DNA of 64,000 nucleotides, taken from the NCBI GenBank assembly GCA_900546845.1, contig UREK01000001.1:197770-261769 (forward strand), in the 5' to 3' direction. A program made the position numbers and the translations under genes. This document shows positions 41,693 through 49,318 of the stretch, piece by piece. The notes under the pieces are model-generated. The model was not told the DNA's origin. It made no database searches and worked only from the letters and a program-made list of their open reading frames with translations. Within the stretch, counting starts at the first letter, position 1. Every line of letters begins with the position of its first letter. The stretch is from an uncultured Eubacteriales bacterium. Lineage in GTDB: Bacteria; Bacillota; Clostridia; Christensenellales; CAG-138.

Positions 41693-42112
41693 TCATGGGT
41701 GCTCGTGGTGCCGGTAAAGCACCTCGCGCGTTTCAACGCGCGGCGTGCCTCCGGGTTCATCTGCCGGGAAATGATCTTCCACGATGTAGGTCACCAGACG
41801 ATCCTGATAGCGCCCATCCAGAGGGCATTGGCTGTATTCCCAGGTATCCTCCTTGGGGGTGATGATGGTCTCCGATGCATCGGGAAGGATCAGATTCGGC
41901 ACGGTGCCGGAAGGCTCTGCAATGTCCTGCCCCGCATCCGGTGTGGGCTGAGTTTCTGCCGACGCAATAGGCTCTGCGGGATCGGCCACAGCATCCTGCG
42001 ATCCCGGGAGCACACCGCAGGAGCACAGGACAAGGCACAGCGCGAGCAGAAAAGGAAGGAAAGAGATGCGCTTAAAAATTAGATTTACCTGCTTAATTGT
42101 CTTCATGATCAT
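41693..42112 (-). CDS. Lipoprotein with a CPLDGRYQDR module
   Basis: 139 residues. Signal with lipobox LCSC (Cys ~33), an acidic Pro-rich spacer (~35-90), and a short C-terminal module CPLDGRYQDRLVTYIVEDH (~104-122) ending in a His-rich tail YRHHEHP. The same CPLDGRYQDR module, with M for L, occurs in the upstream gene at 42113-42451, so the two are tandem relatives. The start codon directly abuts the stop of that gene (TAA-ATG). No ribosome site is obvious, which fits translational coupling. Function unknown. Confidence 0.72.
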   Translation of the reverse strand: MIMKTIKQVNLIFKRISFLPFLLALCLVLCSCGVLPGSQDAVADPAEPIASAETQPTPDAGQDIAEPSGTVPNLILPDASETIITPKEDTWEYSQCPLDGRYQDRLVTYIVEDHFPADEPGGTPRVETREVLYRHHEHP

Positions 42113-42451
42113 TTACAGTACAGGAGGATGGTCATAATTTCGCGAGGTGGTTGTATATTCTTCTGTCCAACCTAATGCCCCGCAATTATCGCAATTATAG
42201 TATTCAGTGTAGTAGCGCGTAACCATACGATCCTGATAACGGCCATCCAATGGGCACGCACTAAAGGAACTACTGAAGGAACTATTACTATTTTCAATAT
42301 AATGTAAAAGTATAATATTGTCAATAGAAAATGAAGCACTTTGCAAGCTGAGCGCGGAAGAAATTTGGGATTGATCGGATAAATCCAAACCAACCTGCTT
42401 GGGATTCTTGACAGAGCGCCTTCCTGGTGGTATAGTATACCCGAAATCCAA
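42113..42451 (-). CDS. Small protein with a CPLDGRYQDR module (possibly truncated)
   Basis: 112 residues as an open frame. The C-terminal ~45 residues repeat the module of the neighbour: CPLDGRYQDRMVTRYY, then YNCDNCGALGW with two more cysteines. The N-terminal half has no signal peptide and is AT-rich. Its first ~25 codons run through the promoter and operators of the divergent Rrf2 gene, so the true start is probably further in, or the gene has lost its original 5' end. Treat as a gene remnant or a fast-evolving paralogue. Confidence 0.5.
   Translation of the reverse strand: MDFGYTIPPGRRSVKNPKQVGLDLSDQSQISSALSLQSASFSIDNIILLHYIENSNSSFSSSFSACPLDGRYQDRMVTRYYTEYYNCDNCGALGWTEEYTTTSRNYDHPPVL
42381..42406 (+). 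promoter_or_regulatory. Rrf2 operator 1, just upstream of the -35
   Basis: AAATCCAA-N10-TTGGGATT. Matches operator 2 except for one inserted base and a few loop changes. It ends 2 bp before the -35 box. Confidence 0.75.
42408..42436 (+). promoter_or_regulatory. Promoter of the Rrf2/nifS/nifU operon
   Basis: TTGACA (42408-42413), 17-bp spacer, TATAGT (42431-42436), a near-consensus sigma-A promoter flanked by two copies of the same dyad. Confidence 0.88.
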
Positions 42452-42468
42452 CCAAGCTACTTGGGATT
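42444..42468 (+). promoter_or_regulatory. Rrf2 operator 2, at the transcription start
   Basis: AAATCCAA-N9-TTGGGATT immediately downstream of the -10. Bound protein would block initiation; this argues for autorepression. Confidence 0.75.
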
Positions 42469-42480
42469 GAGGTGAGGAAC

Positions 42481-42918
42481 GTGAAGCTTTCCACGCGCGG
42501 GCGCTATGGCCTGAAGGCTATGGTAGACCTTGCGATCGCCTATGGGGGCGGCCCGGTGAGCACTTCTGCGCTTGCGGCGCAGCAGGGCGTGAGCGACGCG
42601 TATCTCGAGCAACTCATCAGCAGCCTGCGCAAGGCGGGGCTTGTGACCTCCAGCCGCGGCGCGCAGGGCGGTTACGCGCTTTCCCGCCCGCCGGAGGAGA
42701 TCAACGTCGGCGAGATCCTCCGCGTGCTCGAAGGCTCCACCACGGTGATCGACTGCGTGAGCTCCGAACACGTCAGCTGCGACAACGCATGCTCCTGCTC
42801 CGCACGGCCGCTCTGGCTGAAGCTGCAGGCCAGCATCAACGAGGTACTCGCGGCCACGAGCCTCAAAGACATGGCGGATGATTACAAGATCCAGACGGAG
42901 CGGATGAGCCAAAAATAA
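42481..42918 (+). CDS. Rrf2-family regulator, IscR-like
   Basis: 145 residues. GTG at 42481 is preferred over a GTG nine bases earlier: it has GAGG 8 bp upstream and gives the family start MKLSTRGRYGLKAMVDLA. Winged helix (1-80) with ALAAQQGVSDAYLEQLISSLRKAGLV. The C-terminal loop has Cys92, Cys100, Cys104 and Cys106, close to the three cluster-binding cysteines of IscR, so it probably senses Fe-S status. It heads the nifS-nifU operon and has two matching operators around its own promoter. Confidence 0.93.
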   Translation: MKLSTRGRYGLKAMVDLAIAYGGGPVSTSALAAQQGVSDAYLEQLISSLRKAGLVTSSRGAQGGYALSRPPEEINVGEILRVLEGSTTVIDCVSSEHVSCDNACSCSARPLWLKLQASINEVLAATSLKDMADDYKIQTERMSQK

Positions 42919-42970
42919 GCCGCCGCGCCTTTTACGACAGTGAAAAATGAAAGGATGGTCCCAATAGAGA

Positions 42971-44131
42971 ATGAGAAAGGTTTATCTTGACAATGCGGCC
43001 ACAACCGCGCTTTCCCCGAAGGTGCTCGAACAGATGATGCCGTATCTTACAGCCATATACGGCAACCCCTCCAGCCCGCATTCCTTTGGGCAGGAAGCAC
43101 GCAAGGGTGTGGAGCACGCGCGCGACCAGGTGGCTAAGGCGCTCAACGCGCTGCCGGAGGAGATCATCTTCACCGGCTGCGGCACGGAAAGCGACAATAC
43201 CGTCCTCTTTGGCGTGGCCGAGCGCTATGCAAAGAAGGGCAATCACATCATCACCACCAACGTGGAGCACCATGCGATCCTGCATACCTGCGAAGCGCTC
43301 GAAAAGCGCGGGATCGAGGTCACCTACCTCCCCGTAGACGAAAACGGTATGGTCACGGCGGAGCAGGTTGCAAATGCGATCACGGATAAAACCATCCTCG
43401 TCTCCATCATGTTCGCAAACAACGAGGTCGGCACTATAATGCCCATCGCAGAGATCGGCAAGGTCTGCCGGGAACGCGGCGTGCTGTTCCATACGGACGC
43501 GGTGCAGGCCGTCGGCCATATGCCGATTGACGTGAAGGCGATGAACATCGACATGCTTTCCCTTTCCGCGCACAAGTTCCATGGCCCCAAAGGGGTGGGC
43601 GCGCTTTATATGAAGAAGGGTGTCCGCCTGCCTGCCTATGTGATGGGAGGTGCGCAGGAGCGCAACCGCCGCGCGGGCACGGAAAACGTTGCGGGCATCG
43701 TGGGCCTTGGCGCTGCGATCGAACTTGCGACGGAGAACCTTGCGGAGAGCGCCGCGCGCATGACAAAGCTGCGGGATAAGCTCATCGCGGGCATTGCGGC
43801 GCGCATCCCGGAGGTGAAGCTCAACGGCCATCCAACGCTGCGCCTCCCCAATAACGTGAATTACAGCATCAAGTACATCGAAGGTGAATCCATCCTGCTG
43901 ATGCTGGACATGAACGGCATCGCCGCATCGAGCGGCTCCGCCTGTACGTCCGGTTCGCTCGACCCTTCGCATGTGCTGCTCGCGCTCGGCCTTACGCATG
44001 AGGTCGCGCACGGCTCCGTGCGCCTCACGTTGAGCGACGAAACGACGGAGGAGGACATCGACTATGTGCTCGAGGTTCTGCCCAAGGTGGCGGAGCGCCT
44101 GCGCGCAATGTCCCCGCTTTACCACGGATAA
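42971..44131 (+). CDS. nifS: Cysteine desulfurase (NifS/IscS)
   Basis: 386 residues, class V aminotransferase fold. DNAATT at 7-12, NVEHHAIL (~97), the PLP lysine in LSAHKFHGPKG (Lys202) and the persulfide cysteine in SSGSACTSGS (Cys325). It removes sulfur from cysteine and passes it to the scaffold encoded next. Length is normal for the NifS/IscS group. Lies 52 bp after the Rrf2 gene and 29 bp before nifU in one operon. Confidence 0.97.
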   Translation: MRKVYLDNAATTALSPKVLEQMMPYLTAIYGNPSSPHSFGQEARKGVEHARDQVAKALNALPEEIIFTGCGTESDNTVLFGVAERYAKKGNHIITTNVEHHAILHTCEALEKRGIEVTYLPVDENGMVTAEQVANAITDKTILVSIMFANNEVGTIMPIAEIGKVCRERGVLFHTDAVQAVGHMPIDVKAMNIDMLSLSAHKFHGPKGVGALYMKKGVRLPAYVMGGAQERNRRAGTENVAGIVGLGAAIELATENLAESAARMTKLRDKLIAGIAARIPEVKLNGHPTLRLPNNVNYSIKYIEGESILLMLDMNGIAASSGSACTSGSLDPSHVLLALGLTHEVAHGSVRLTLSDETTEEDIDYVLEVLPKVAERLRAMSPLYHG

Positions 44132-44160
44132 CGGATTTTTCGAAAGGAGAAAGGCGATAT

Positions 44161-44565
44161 ATGTATACCGAAAAGGTTCTGGATCACTTCAGCAATCCCC
44201 GCAACATGGGCGAGGTGGAGGACGCCAACGGCGTCGGCATGGTGGGCAACGCCAAGTGCGGCGACATCATGCAGATGTTCATCAAGGTAAATGACGACGG
44301 CATCATCGAGGACTGCGGCTTCAAGACGTTCGGCTGCGGCGCTGCGATTGCGACGTCCTCTATGGCGACGGAGATGATCAAGGGAAAGTCCATCGACGAA
44401 GCGCTCAAACTCTCCAACGCTGCTGTTGTAGAGGCGCTTGAGGGCCTGCCGCCGCAGAAGATCCACTGCTCTGTACTTGCGGAGGAAGCTGTCAAGAGCG
44501 CAATCGAGGATTATTACAAACGCAAGAACGGCGAAGTGCCGGAAACGGAAAAGAAAGCGGAATAA
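44161..44565 (+). CDS. nifU: NifU/IscU-type Fe-S cluster scaffold
   Basis: 134 residues, the single-domain U-type scaffold. Conserved ligands: Cys in NAKCGDIM (~38), GFKTFGCGAAIATSS (~63), and KIHCSVLAEEAV (~106), with the Asp of CGD. It assembles clusters from sulfur delivered by NifS. The last ~15 residues are a charged tail. GAAAGGAGAAAGG precedes the ATG. This is a second, more conventional assembly locus than the one at 27679-29379. Ended by a strong terminator. Confidence 0.96.
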   Translation: MYTEKVLDHFSNPRNMGEVEDANGVGMVGNAKCGDIMQMFIKVNDDGIIEDCGFKTFGCGAAIATSSMATEMIKGKSIDEALKLSNAAVVEALEGLPPQKIHCSVLAEEAVKSAIEDYYKRKNGEVPETEKKAE

Positions 44566-44575
44566 AAGGATACAA

Positions 44576-44618
44576 AAGGGCCGGAGCGGCGTGCTGAACG
44601 CCGTTCCGGCCCTTTTTG
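44576..44618 (+). terminator. Terminator of the Rrf2/nifS/nifU operon
   Basis: Stem GGGCCGGA/TCCGGCCC with inner CGGCGT/ACGCCG, then TTTTT. Confidence 0.9.
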
Positions 44619-44852
44619 CAGTTTTATATGTGCCACTGCGGGGCGGGGAGGGCAGCCAGCCCCGCGCGAAGGTGAGTACCGCAAGGAAAGCGCCGGGCGC
44701 GGCAAACGGAAGGTGCCAAGCGCTTTCAAACCGGAAGAAAACGCGGCGCTTTGCTGCCAAAAAATTTGAATAAAGGAGATGATTTTTCTATGGAAATGCG
44801 CTATAATAAAATAGTTTGAATTAAAAAGTATAGTACAAAGGAGCATGAAGAC
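44619..44852. other. pnp leader region
   Basis: 234 bp. A GC-rich first half has a hairpin GCGGGGC/GCCCCGC; a purine-rich second half leads to TATAAT at 44802-44807 without a good -35. A nine-codon frame beginning ATGGAAATG overlaps that -10. Nothing matches a known riboswitch or the RNase III-cleaved pnp leader hairpin of enterobacteria. Confidence 0.4.
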
Positions 44853-46964
44853 ATGCAGGCAAAAACATTCTCAATGCAGCTGGCGGGCAGAACCCTGACC
44901 GTTGAAACAGGCAAATACGCTGAACAGGCTGGCGGTTCCGCGCTGGTGCGCTGCGGGGATACCGCGGTGCTCGTGTGCGCGACGGTCGCCAAAGCGCCGC
45001 GCGACGGCGTGGATTTCCTCCCGCTGAGCGTGGAATTTGAAGAAAAGATGTATTCCGTGGGCAAGATCCCCGGCGGGTTCATCAAGCGCGAAGGCCGCCC
45101 ATCCGAGCGGGCCATCCTCGCAAGCCGCCTGATCGACCGGCCGCTTCGCCCGCTCTTCCCGAAGGGCTTCTATAACGACATCCAGGTCATTGCGACCGTC
45201 CTCTCCGTGGAGCAGGACGTCCAGCCGGACATCCTTGCCATGATCGGTTCCTCCATCGCCCTTTCCATCAGCGACGCGCCCTTCATGGGGCCGACGGGCG
45301 CCGTGAGCGTGGGCTATGTGGACGGCGAATACATCATCAACCCCAGCAGTGCTGAACGCGAAAAGAGCCGCCTGAACCTGACTGTTGCCGGTACGCGCGA
45401 CGCGGTGATGATGGTCGAAGCCGGCGCGAACGAGCTGACCGAGGCCGAGATGCTCAAGGCCATCCTGCTCGCGCATGAAACCATCAAGGAGATCGTCGCT
45501 TTCATCGACGGCATCGCCGCGGAGATCGGCAAGCCGAAGATGGAAGTGAACATCTATCAGCCCGATCCTGAGTTCGTCGCGCTCGTGCGCGAATACGCGA
45601 TGGATAAGGTCGAATGGTCCCTCGACACGTTCGACCGCAAGGAGCGCGAGGCACGTTCCGCTGAGATCAAGGCCGAGGTCACGGAGCATTTTGCCGAGAA
45701 CTTCCCGGATTCCGCGAAGGACGTGGACGCGATCCTTTACAACATCACCAAGGAGATCGTGCGCGACAAGATCATCAACCGCGGCATCCGCCCGGACGGC
45801 CGCAAGCAGGAGGAGATCCGCCCCATCTGGAGCGAGGTAGGCATCCTCCCGCGCACGCACGGCAGCGCTGTGTTCACCCGCGGGCAGACGCAGGTGATGA
45901 CCATCGCCACCCTTGGCGCGCTGGGCGACGGGCAGACGCTCGACGGCATCGGCGAGGATACCTTCAAACGCTACATGCACCAATACAACATGCCGCCGTA
46001 CAGCGTGGGCGAAACCCGCCCGGTGCGCAGCCCGGGCCGCCGCGAGATCGGCCATGGCGCGCTCGCGGAACGCGCGCTCCTGCCGATGCTGCCTTCCGAA
46101 GAGGAGTTCCCGTATGCGATCCGCCTCGTCTCCGAGGTCATCAGCTCCAACGGCTCTACCTCCCAGGCCTCCATCTGCGCGAGCACAATGGCGCTCATGG
46201 ATGCAGGCGTGCCGATCAAAAAGCCTGTTGCGGGCGTTGCGATGGGCCTCATCAAGGATGTGGACAACGGCAACATCGCGGTGCTGACCGACATCCAGGG
46301 CCTTGAGGACTTCCTGGGCGATATGGACTTCAAAGTGGCCGGCACCCGCGAGGGCATTACCGCCATCCAGATGGACATCAAGATCAAGGGCATTGATGAG
46401 GAGATCCTCACCCGCGCGCTGGAGCAGGCGCGCCGCGGCCGCCTCTTCATCCTCGACAAGATGATGGAAACCATCTCTGTGCCACGGGAGGAGATCAGCC
46501 CCTTCGCGCCGCGCGTGCTGCAGTTCACCATCCATCCGGACAAGATCCGCGAGGTCATCGGCTCCGGCGGAAAGACCATCAACAAGATCATTGCAGATAC
46601 CGGCGTGAAAATCGACATTGAGGACGATGGCCGCGTGTTTATCCTCTCGCCCGATGCGGAAGCCTCCGCTGCGGCGAAGAAGATGATCGACACCATTGTC
46701 AAGGATATAGAGGTCGGTGAAGTATTCCTCGGCAAAGTCGTGAACATCCTGCCCATCGGGGCACAGGTTGAGCTCAAGCCCGGCAAAAAGGGCCTTGTGC
46801 ATATCAAGAACCTCGACAACAAATTCGTGGAGCGCGTGGAAGACGTCGTCTCCATCGGCGATGAAATCCTCGTGCGCGTCATTGACATCAAGCCGGACGG
46901 CAAGATCGACCTGACCCGCAAGGGCCTGCTCCCGAACGACAGCAGGAAGAACGACAGGCAGTAA
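44853..46964 (+). CDS. pnp: Polyribonucleotide nucleotidyltransferase
   Basis: 703 residues, standard length. Two RNase PH-like cores, the second with the catalytic SNGSTSQASICASTMALMDAG (~427) and GLIKDVDNG, joined by an all-alpha linker. They are followed by a KH domain (VIGSGGKTINKI, ~570) and an S1 domain (GEVFLGKVVNILPIGAQVELKPGKKGLVHI, ~625-655). It degrades RNA 3' to 5' phosphorolytically as part of the degradosome. AAGGAG lies upstream of the ATG. The downstream pair of genes keeps the Bacillus pnpA-ylxY-mlpA order. Confidence 0.98.
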   Translation: MQAKTFSMQLAGRTLTVETGKYAEQAGGSALVRCGDTAVLVCATVAKAPRDGVDFLPLSVEFEEKMYSVGKIPGGFIKREGRPSERAILASRLIDRPLRPLFPKGFYNDIQVIATVLSVEQDVQPDILAMIGSSIALSISDAPFMGPTGAVSVGYVDGEYIINPSSAEREKSRLNLTVAGTRDAVMMVEAGANELTEAEMLKAILLAHETIKEIVAFIDGIAAEIGKPKMEVNIYQPDPEFVALVREYAMDKVEWSLDTFDRKEREARSAEIKAEVTEHFAENFPDSAKDVDAILYNITKEIVRDKIINRGIRPDGRKQEEIRPIWSEVGILPRTHGSAVFTRGQTQVMTIATLGALGDGQTLDGIGEDTFKRYMHQYNMPPYSVGETRPVRSPGRREIGHGALAERALLPMLPSEEEFPYAIRLVSEVISSNGSTSQASICASTMALMDAGVPIKKPVAGVAMGLIKDVDNGNIAVLTDIQGLEDFLGDMDFKVAGTREGITAIQMDIKIKGIDEEILTRALEQARRGRLFILDKMMETISVPREEISPFAPRVLQFTIHPDKIREVIGSGGKTINKIIADTGVKIDIEDDGRVFILSPDAEASAAAKKMIDTIVKDIEVGEVFLGKVVNILPIGAQVELKPGKKGLVHIKNLDNKFVERVEDVVSIGDEILVRVIDIKPDGKIDLTRKGLLPNDSRKNDRQ

Positions 46965-47229
46965 TTACAAAAACAGAAATGCGTTTCGGGAGGGGTATTT
47001 CCCCTCCCGCGCATCGTATCAAAACCGGCAAACGCCAGTTTTGCGGATTTGACGCATATGCCGCCGAATCCGAAGCCGGCCACCGTAGATTCGGCCTCCG
47101 GCTCCCTAGAATTTTATGGCTGCCGCGTAGAAGGAGGGGGACGCCTTCTTCCGCGCAGCATCCCGCCTCATAATTCCGCCCCACAGTGAATACCATAAAC
47201 CGAGGATACGGACATGCGGGGAGGATGCT
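46965..47229. other. Intergenic region between pnp and the YlxY-like gene
   Basis: 265 bp. A hairpin GGGAGGGG/CCCCTCCC (46987-47009) without a T-run lies 20 bp after the pnp stop and may stabilise or attenuate the message. Near the right end GGGGAGG forms the ribosome site of the next gene. Nothing else recognised. Confidence 0.45.
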
Positions 47230-47925
47230 ATGAAAACGCGGAGACGGAACGGGGCGCTTGTAAACCTGCTGCTGCTGCTTTTGATCGCAGCGCTGTATTT
47301 CATTACCAGCCGGCCGGATGCCGCAACAGCTATGGCGCAGCTTGCGTATGCGCCCAATTACCGGGGCCATGCGGAGAGCGCGATCGCTCTGCAATTCGCC
47401 GTTTCGTGGAACGCCGCGTCGCTCGATTCCATCCTGGACGCGCTTGCCGCCCACGGCGCGAAGGCGACATTTGCGGTGAGCGGCCTTTGGGCGGAGGAGA
47501 ACGCGGCGTTGCTTTTGCGCATGGCGGCCGACGGCCATGAGATCGCCACCATGGGGGACGATCCTGCGTTTGACGGGAAGCTTTCCGCAGTGCAGGCGGA
47601 CGTTTCTGCCTCTCTGGATAAGATCGAGGCCGCGTGCGGTGTGCGCCCGGCGCTGTATTATTCCGGCACGCGCAACGTGACCGTTTCCGGGCGCGCGGCA
47701 AAGCGCCTCTCGCTCATGCATGTGCTTTCCACGCTGGATCTGCGATGCGCGGCGGGCAGCGCGGCGGAAATTACGCAGCGCGGATTAAATGACCCGATTG
47801 AAGGAAGCATAATACTGATGCAGCCGACGGCTGCCGCCGCAGAGGCGCTGCCGGGGCTGCTGAACGGATTCAAAGGGAAAGGATTGGAAGCCGTGCGCGT
47901 CGGGGACGTGCTCGGCTCGGGATGA
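47230..47925 (+). CDS. Degenerate polysaccharide deacetylase-like membrane protein (YlxY position)
   Basis: 231 residues. A basic start, one transmembrane/signal helix (~11-27), then a NodB-like domain. The strand pattern is retained (AIALQFAVSW where active enzymes have TFDDG; KATFAVSGLWAEENAALLLRMAADGHEIATMG where active enzymes have FxxG...GHEIGNH(S/T)xxH), but the catalytic Asp pair and the metal-binding histidines of the HxxxH motif are missing. So the fold is likely a non-catalytic relative. Bacillus has ylxY in exactly this place between pnpA and the M16 peptidase. It overlaps the next gene by 4 bp. Confidence 0.8.
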   Translation: MKTRRRNGALVNLLLLLLIAALYFITSRPDAATAMAQLAYAPNYRGHAESAIALQFAVSWNAASLDSILDALAAHGAKATFAVSGLWAEENAALLLRMAADGHEIATMGDDPAFDGKLSAVQADVSASLDKIEAACGVRPALYYSGTRNVTVSGRAAKRLSLMHVLSTLDLRCAAGSAAEITQRGLNDPIEGSIILMQPTAAAAEALPGLLNGFKGKGLEAVRVGDVLGSG

Positions 47926-49199
47926 ACATGGTTTTTCGTGATAAATTGGAAAACGGCATCCGCGTGATCGGCGAACCGATGCCGCATTACCGTTCCATTT
48001 CGATGGGCGTTTGGATCGACGCAGGTTCCGTCTGCGAAAGCGGTTCGGAGGCAGGCGCTTCTCACTTCATCGAGCATATGCTGTTCAAGGGGACGGAGCG
48101 CCGCACGGCGGCGGAGATCGCCGCGGAAATGGACGCAATCGGAGGCAACCTCAACGCGTTCACAGCGAAGGAATGCACCTGCTTTTATGCAAAGGTGCTG
48201 GACGAGCACCTGCCCCGCGCGGCGGACATGCTCGCGGACCTTGTGCGCAACTCCAGGTTTGACGAGGCGGATCTCGAACGTGAAAAGGGCGTCGTATGCG
48301 AGGAGATCCTCATGACGGAGGATTCCCCGGAAGATGTGGCGCACGAGACGCTCTGCGCCCTGCTGTATGAAAACACGCCGCTTGCAAACCCGATCCTGGG
48401 TACGCAGGAAAGCGTGCGCGCCTTCACGCGCGATGCGCTCATGGACTATATGGGGCGGCATTATATGCCGAACAACATCGTGATTTCCTGCGCCGGGCAC
48501 TTCGAGCGCGCGGCGCTGCTGGACGCGCTTAACCGCTGCTTCTCGGGCGGCGGCGTGGGCGAACGCGGGGTGCGCAAAGTCAGCGCGCTCACGGGCGGGC
48601 GCCGGTTCCGCGCGGTGGAAAAGGACATCGAGCAGGTGCACCTCTGCCTTGGCTTCCCGGGTTTTGCGCTTGACGAGGATGGGCAGTACGCGCTCTTCGT
48701 GCTCAACAACGCCCTGGGCGGCAGCATGAGCTCCCGCCTGTTCCAGGGCATCCGCGAGGCGCGGGGCCTTGCCTATTCGGTATATTCCTTCCCCTCCTCT
48801 TATACGGAGACGGGCTATTTCGCGCTGTATGCCGGCACGGGGGAAAGCACGGCTGAGCAGGTAGCTGCGCTGATCCTGGAGGAACTCGAAAAGCTCCGGC
48901 GCAACGGCCTGACCAAGGAGGAGTTTATCCGCAGCAAGGAGCAGCTCAAGGGCAGCTACATGCTCGGGCAGGAGAGCACCTCCGCGCGCAACAACGCCAT
49001 CGGCAAGATGGAGCTTTTGCGCGGCAGGGTGTATTCCGAGGAGGAAATCATGCAGCGCATCGAGAACATCTCGATGGATGACGTCCAGGCGATCCTCCCC
49101 AGGGTGCTTGACGCGAACGCGATGTGTGCCTCCGCGGTGGGCCGGGTGGAGGGCATTTCTGAGAAGCTCAAGGCCATACTCCAGCCGGAAAAGGCATAA
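47922..49199 (+). CDS. M16-family zinc peptidase (MlpA/YmxG-like)
   Basis: 425 residues. The inverted zinc motif HFIEH is at ~47-51 with the distal Glu in EREKGVVCEEI (~122-129), as in mitochondrial-processing-peptidase-like enzymes. The C-terminal half has the inactive partner fold with the R/Y signature RLFQGIREARGLAYSVYS (~272). No signal peptide. The Bacillus homologue mlpA lies at the same place behind pnpA and ylxY and affects extracellular protease levels. It starts within the stop of the preceding gene (ATGA). Confidence 0.93.
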   Translation: MNMVFRDKLENGIRVIGEPMPHYRSISMGVWIDAGSVCESGSEAGASHFIEHMLFKGTERRTAAEIAAEMDAIGGNLNAFTAKECTCFYAKVLDEHLPRAADMLADLVRNSRFDEADLEREKGVVCEEILMTEDSPEDVAHETLCALLYENTPLANPILGTQESVRAFTRDALMDYMGRHYMPNNIVISCAGHFERAALLDALNRCFSGGGVGERGVRKVSALTGGRRFRAVEKDIEQVHLCLGFPGFALDEDGQYALFVLNNALGGSMSSRLFQGIREARGLAYSVYSFPSSYTETGYFALYAGTGESTAEQVAALILEELEKLRRNGLTKEEFIRSKEQLKGSYMLGQESTSARNNAIGKMELLRGRVYSEEEIMQRIENISMDDVQAILPRVLDANAMCASAVGRVEGISEKLKAILQPEKA

Positions 49200-49239
49200 G
49201 GCATTTCAGCGCAAATACAAAAAAATCTTTAAAGATTTG

Positions 49240-49263
49240 CGGACGCTCTTTCAAAAGCGTCCG
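49240..49263 (+). terminator. Hairpin after the M16 peptidase gene
   Basis: Stem CGGACGCT/AGCGTCCG, preceded by the palindrome AAATCTTTAAAGATTT. It has only a weak T-run (TTCCGCTGT), so termination is uncertain. Confidence 0.45.
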
Positions 49264-49318
49264 TTCCGCTGTAAAATAGATAGGATAAATTTAGAAATAA
49301 CGGAAATCCGGAGGGAGA

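Noticed and set aside
44636..44700. GCCACTG and GGTGAGTACCGC segments in the pnp leader that recall cobalamin or T-box elements
   Set aside because: Isolated short matches; the B12 box and the T-box antiterminator consensus are absent and the downstream gene does not fit.
44791..44820. Nine-codon frame ATGGAAATG... after AAAGGAGATG ahead of pnp
   Set aside because: It overlaps the likely -10 box of pnp, so it would not be transcribed from that promoter.
44871..46802. 643-codon minus-strand open frame opposite pnp
   Set aside because: Antisense shadow of PNPase; histidine/aspartate-rich repetitive sequence.
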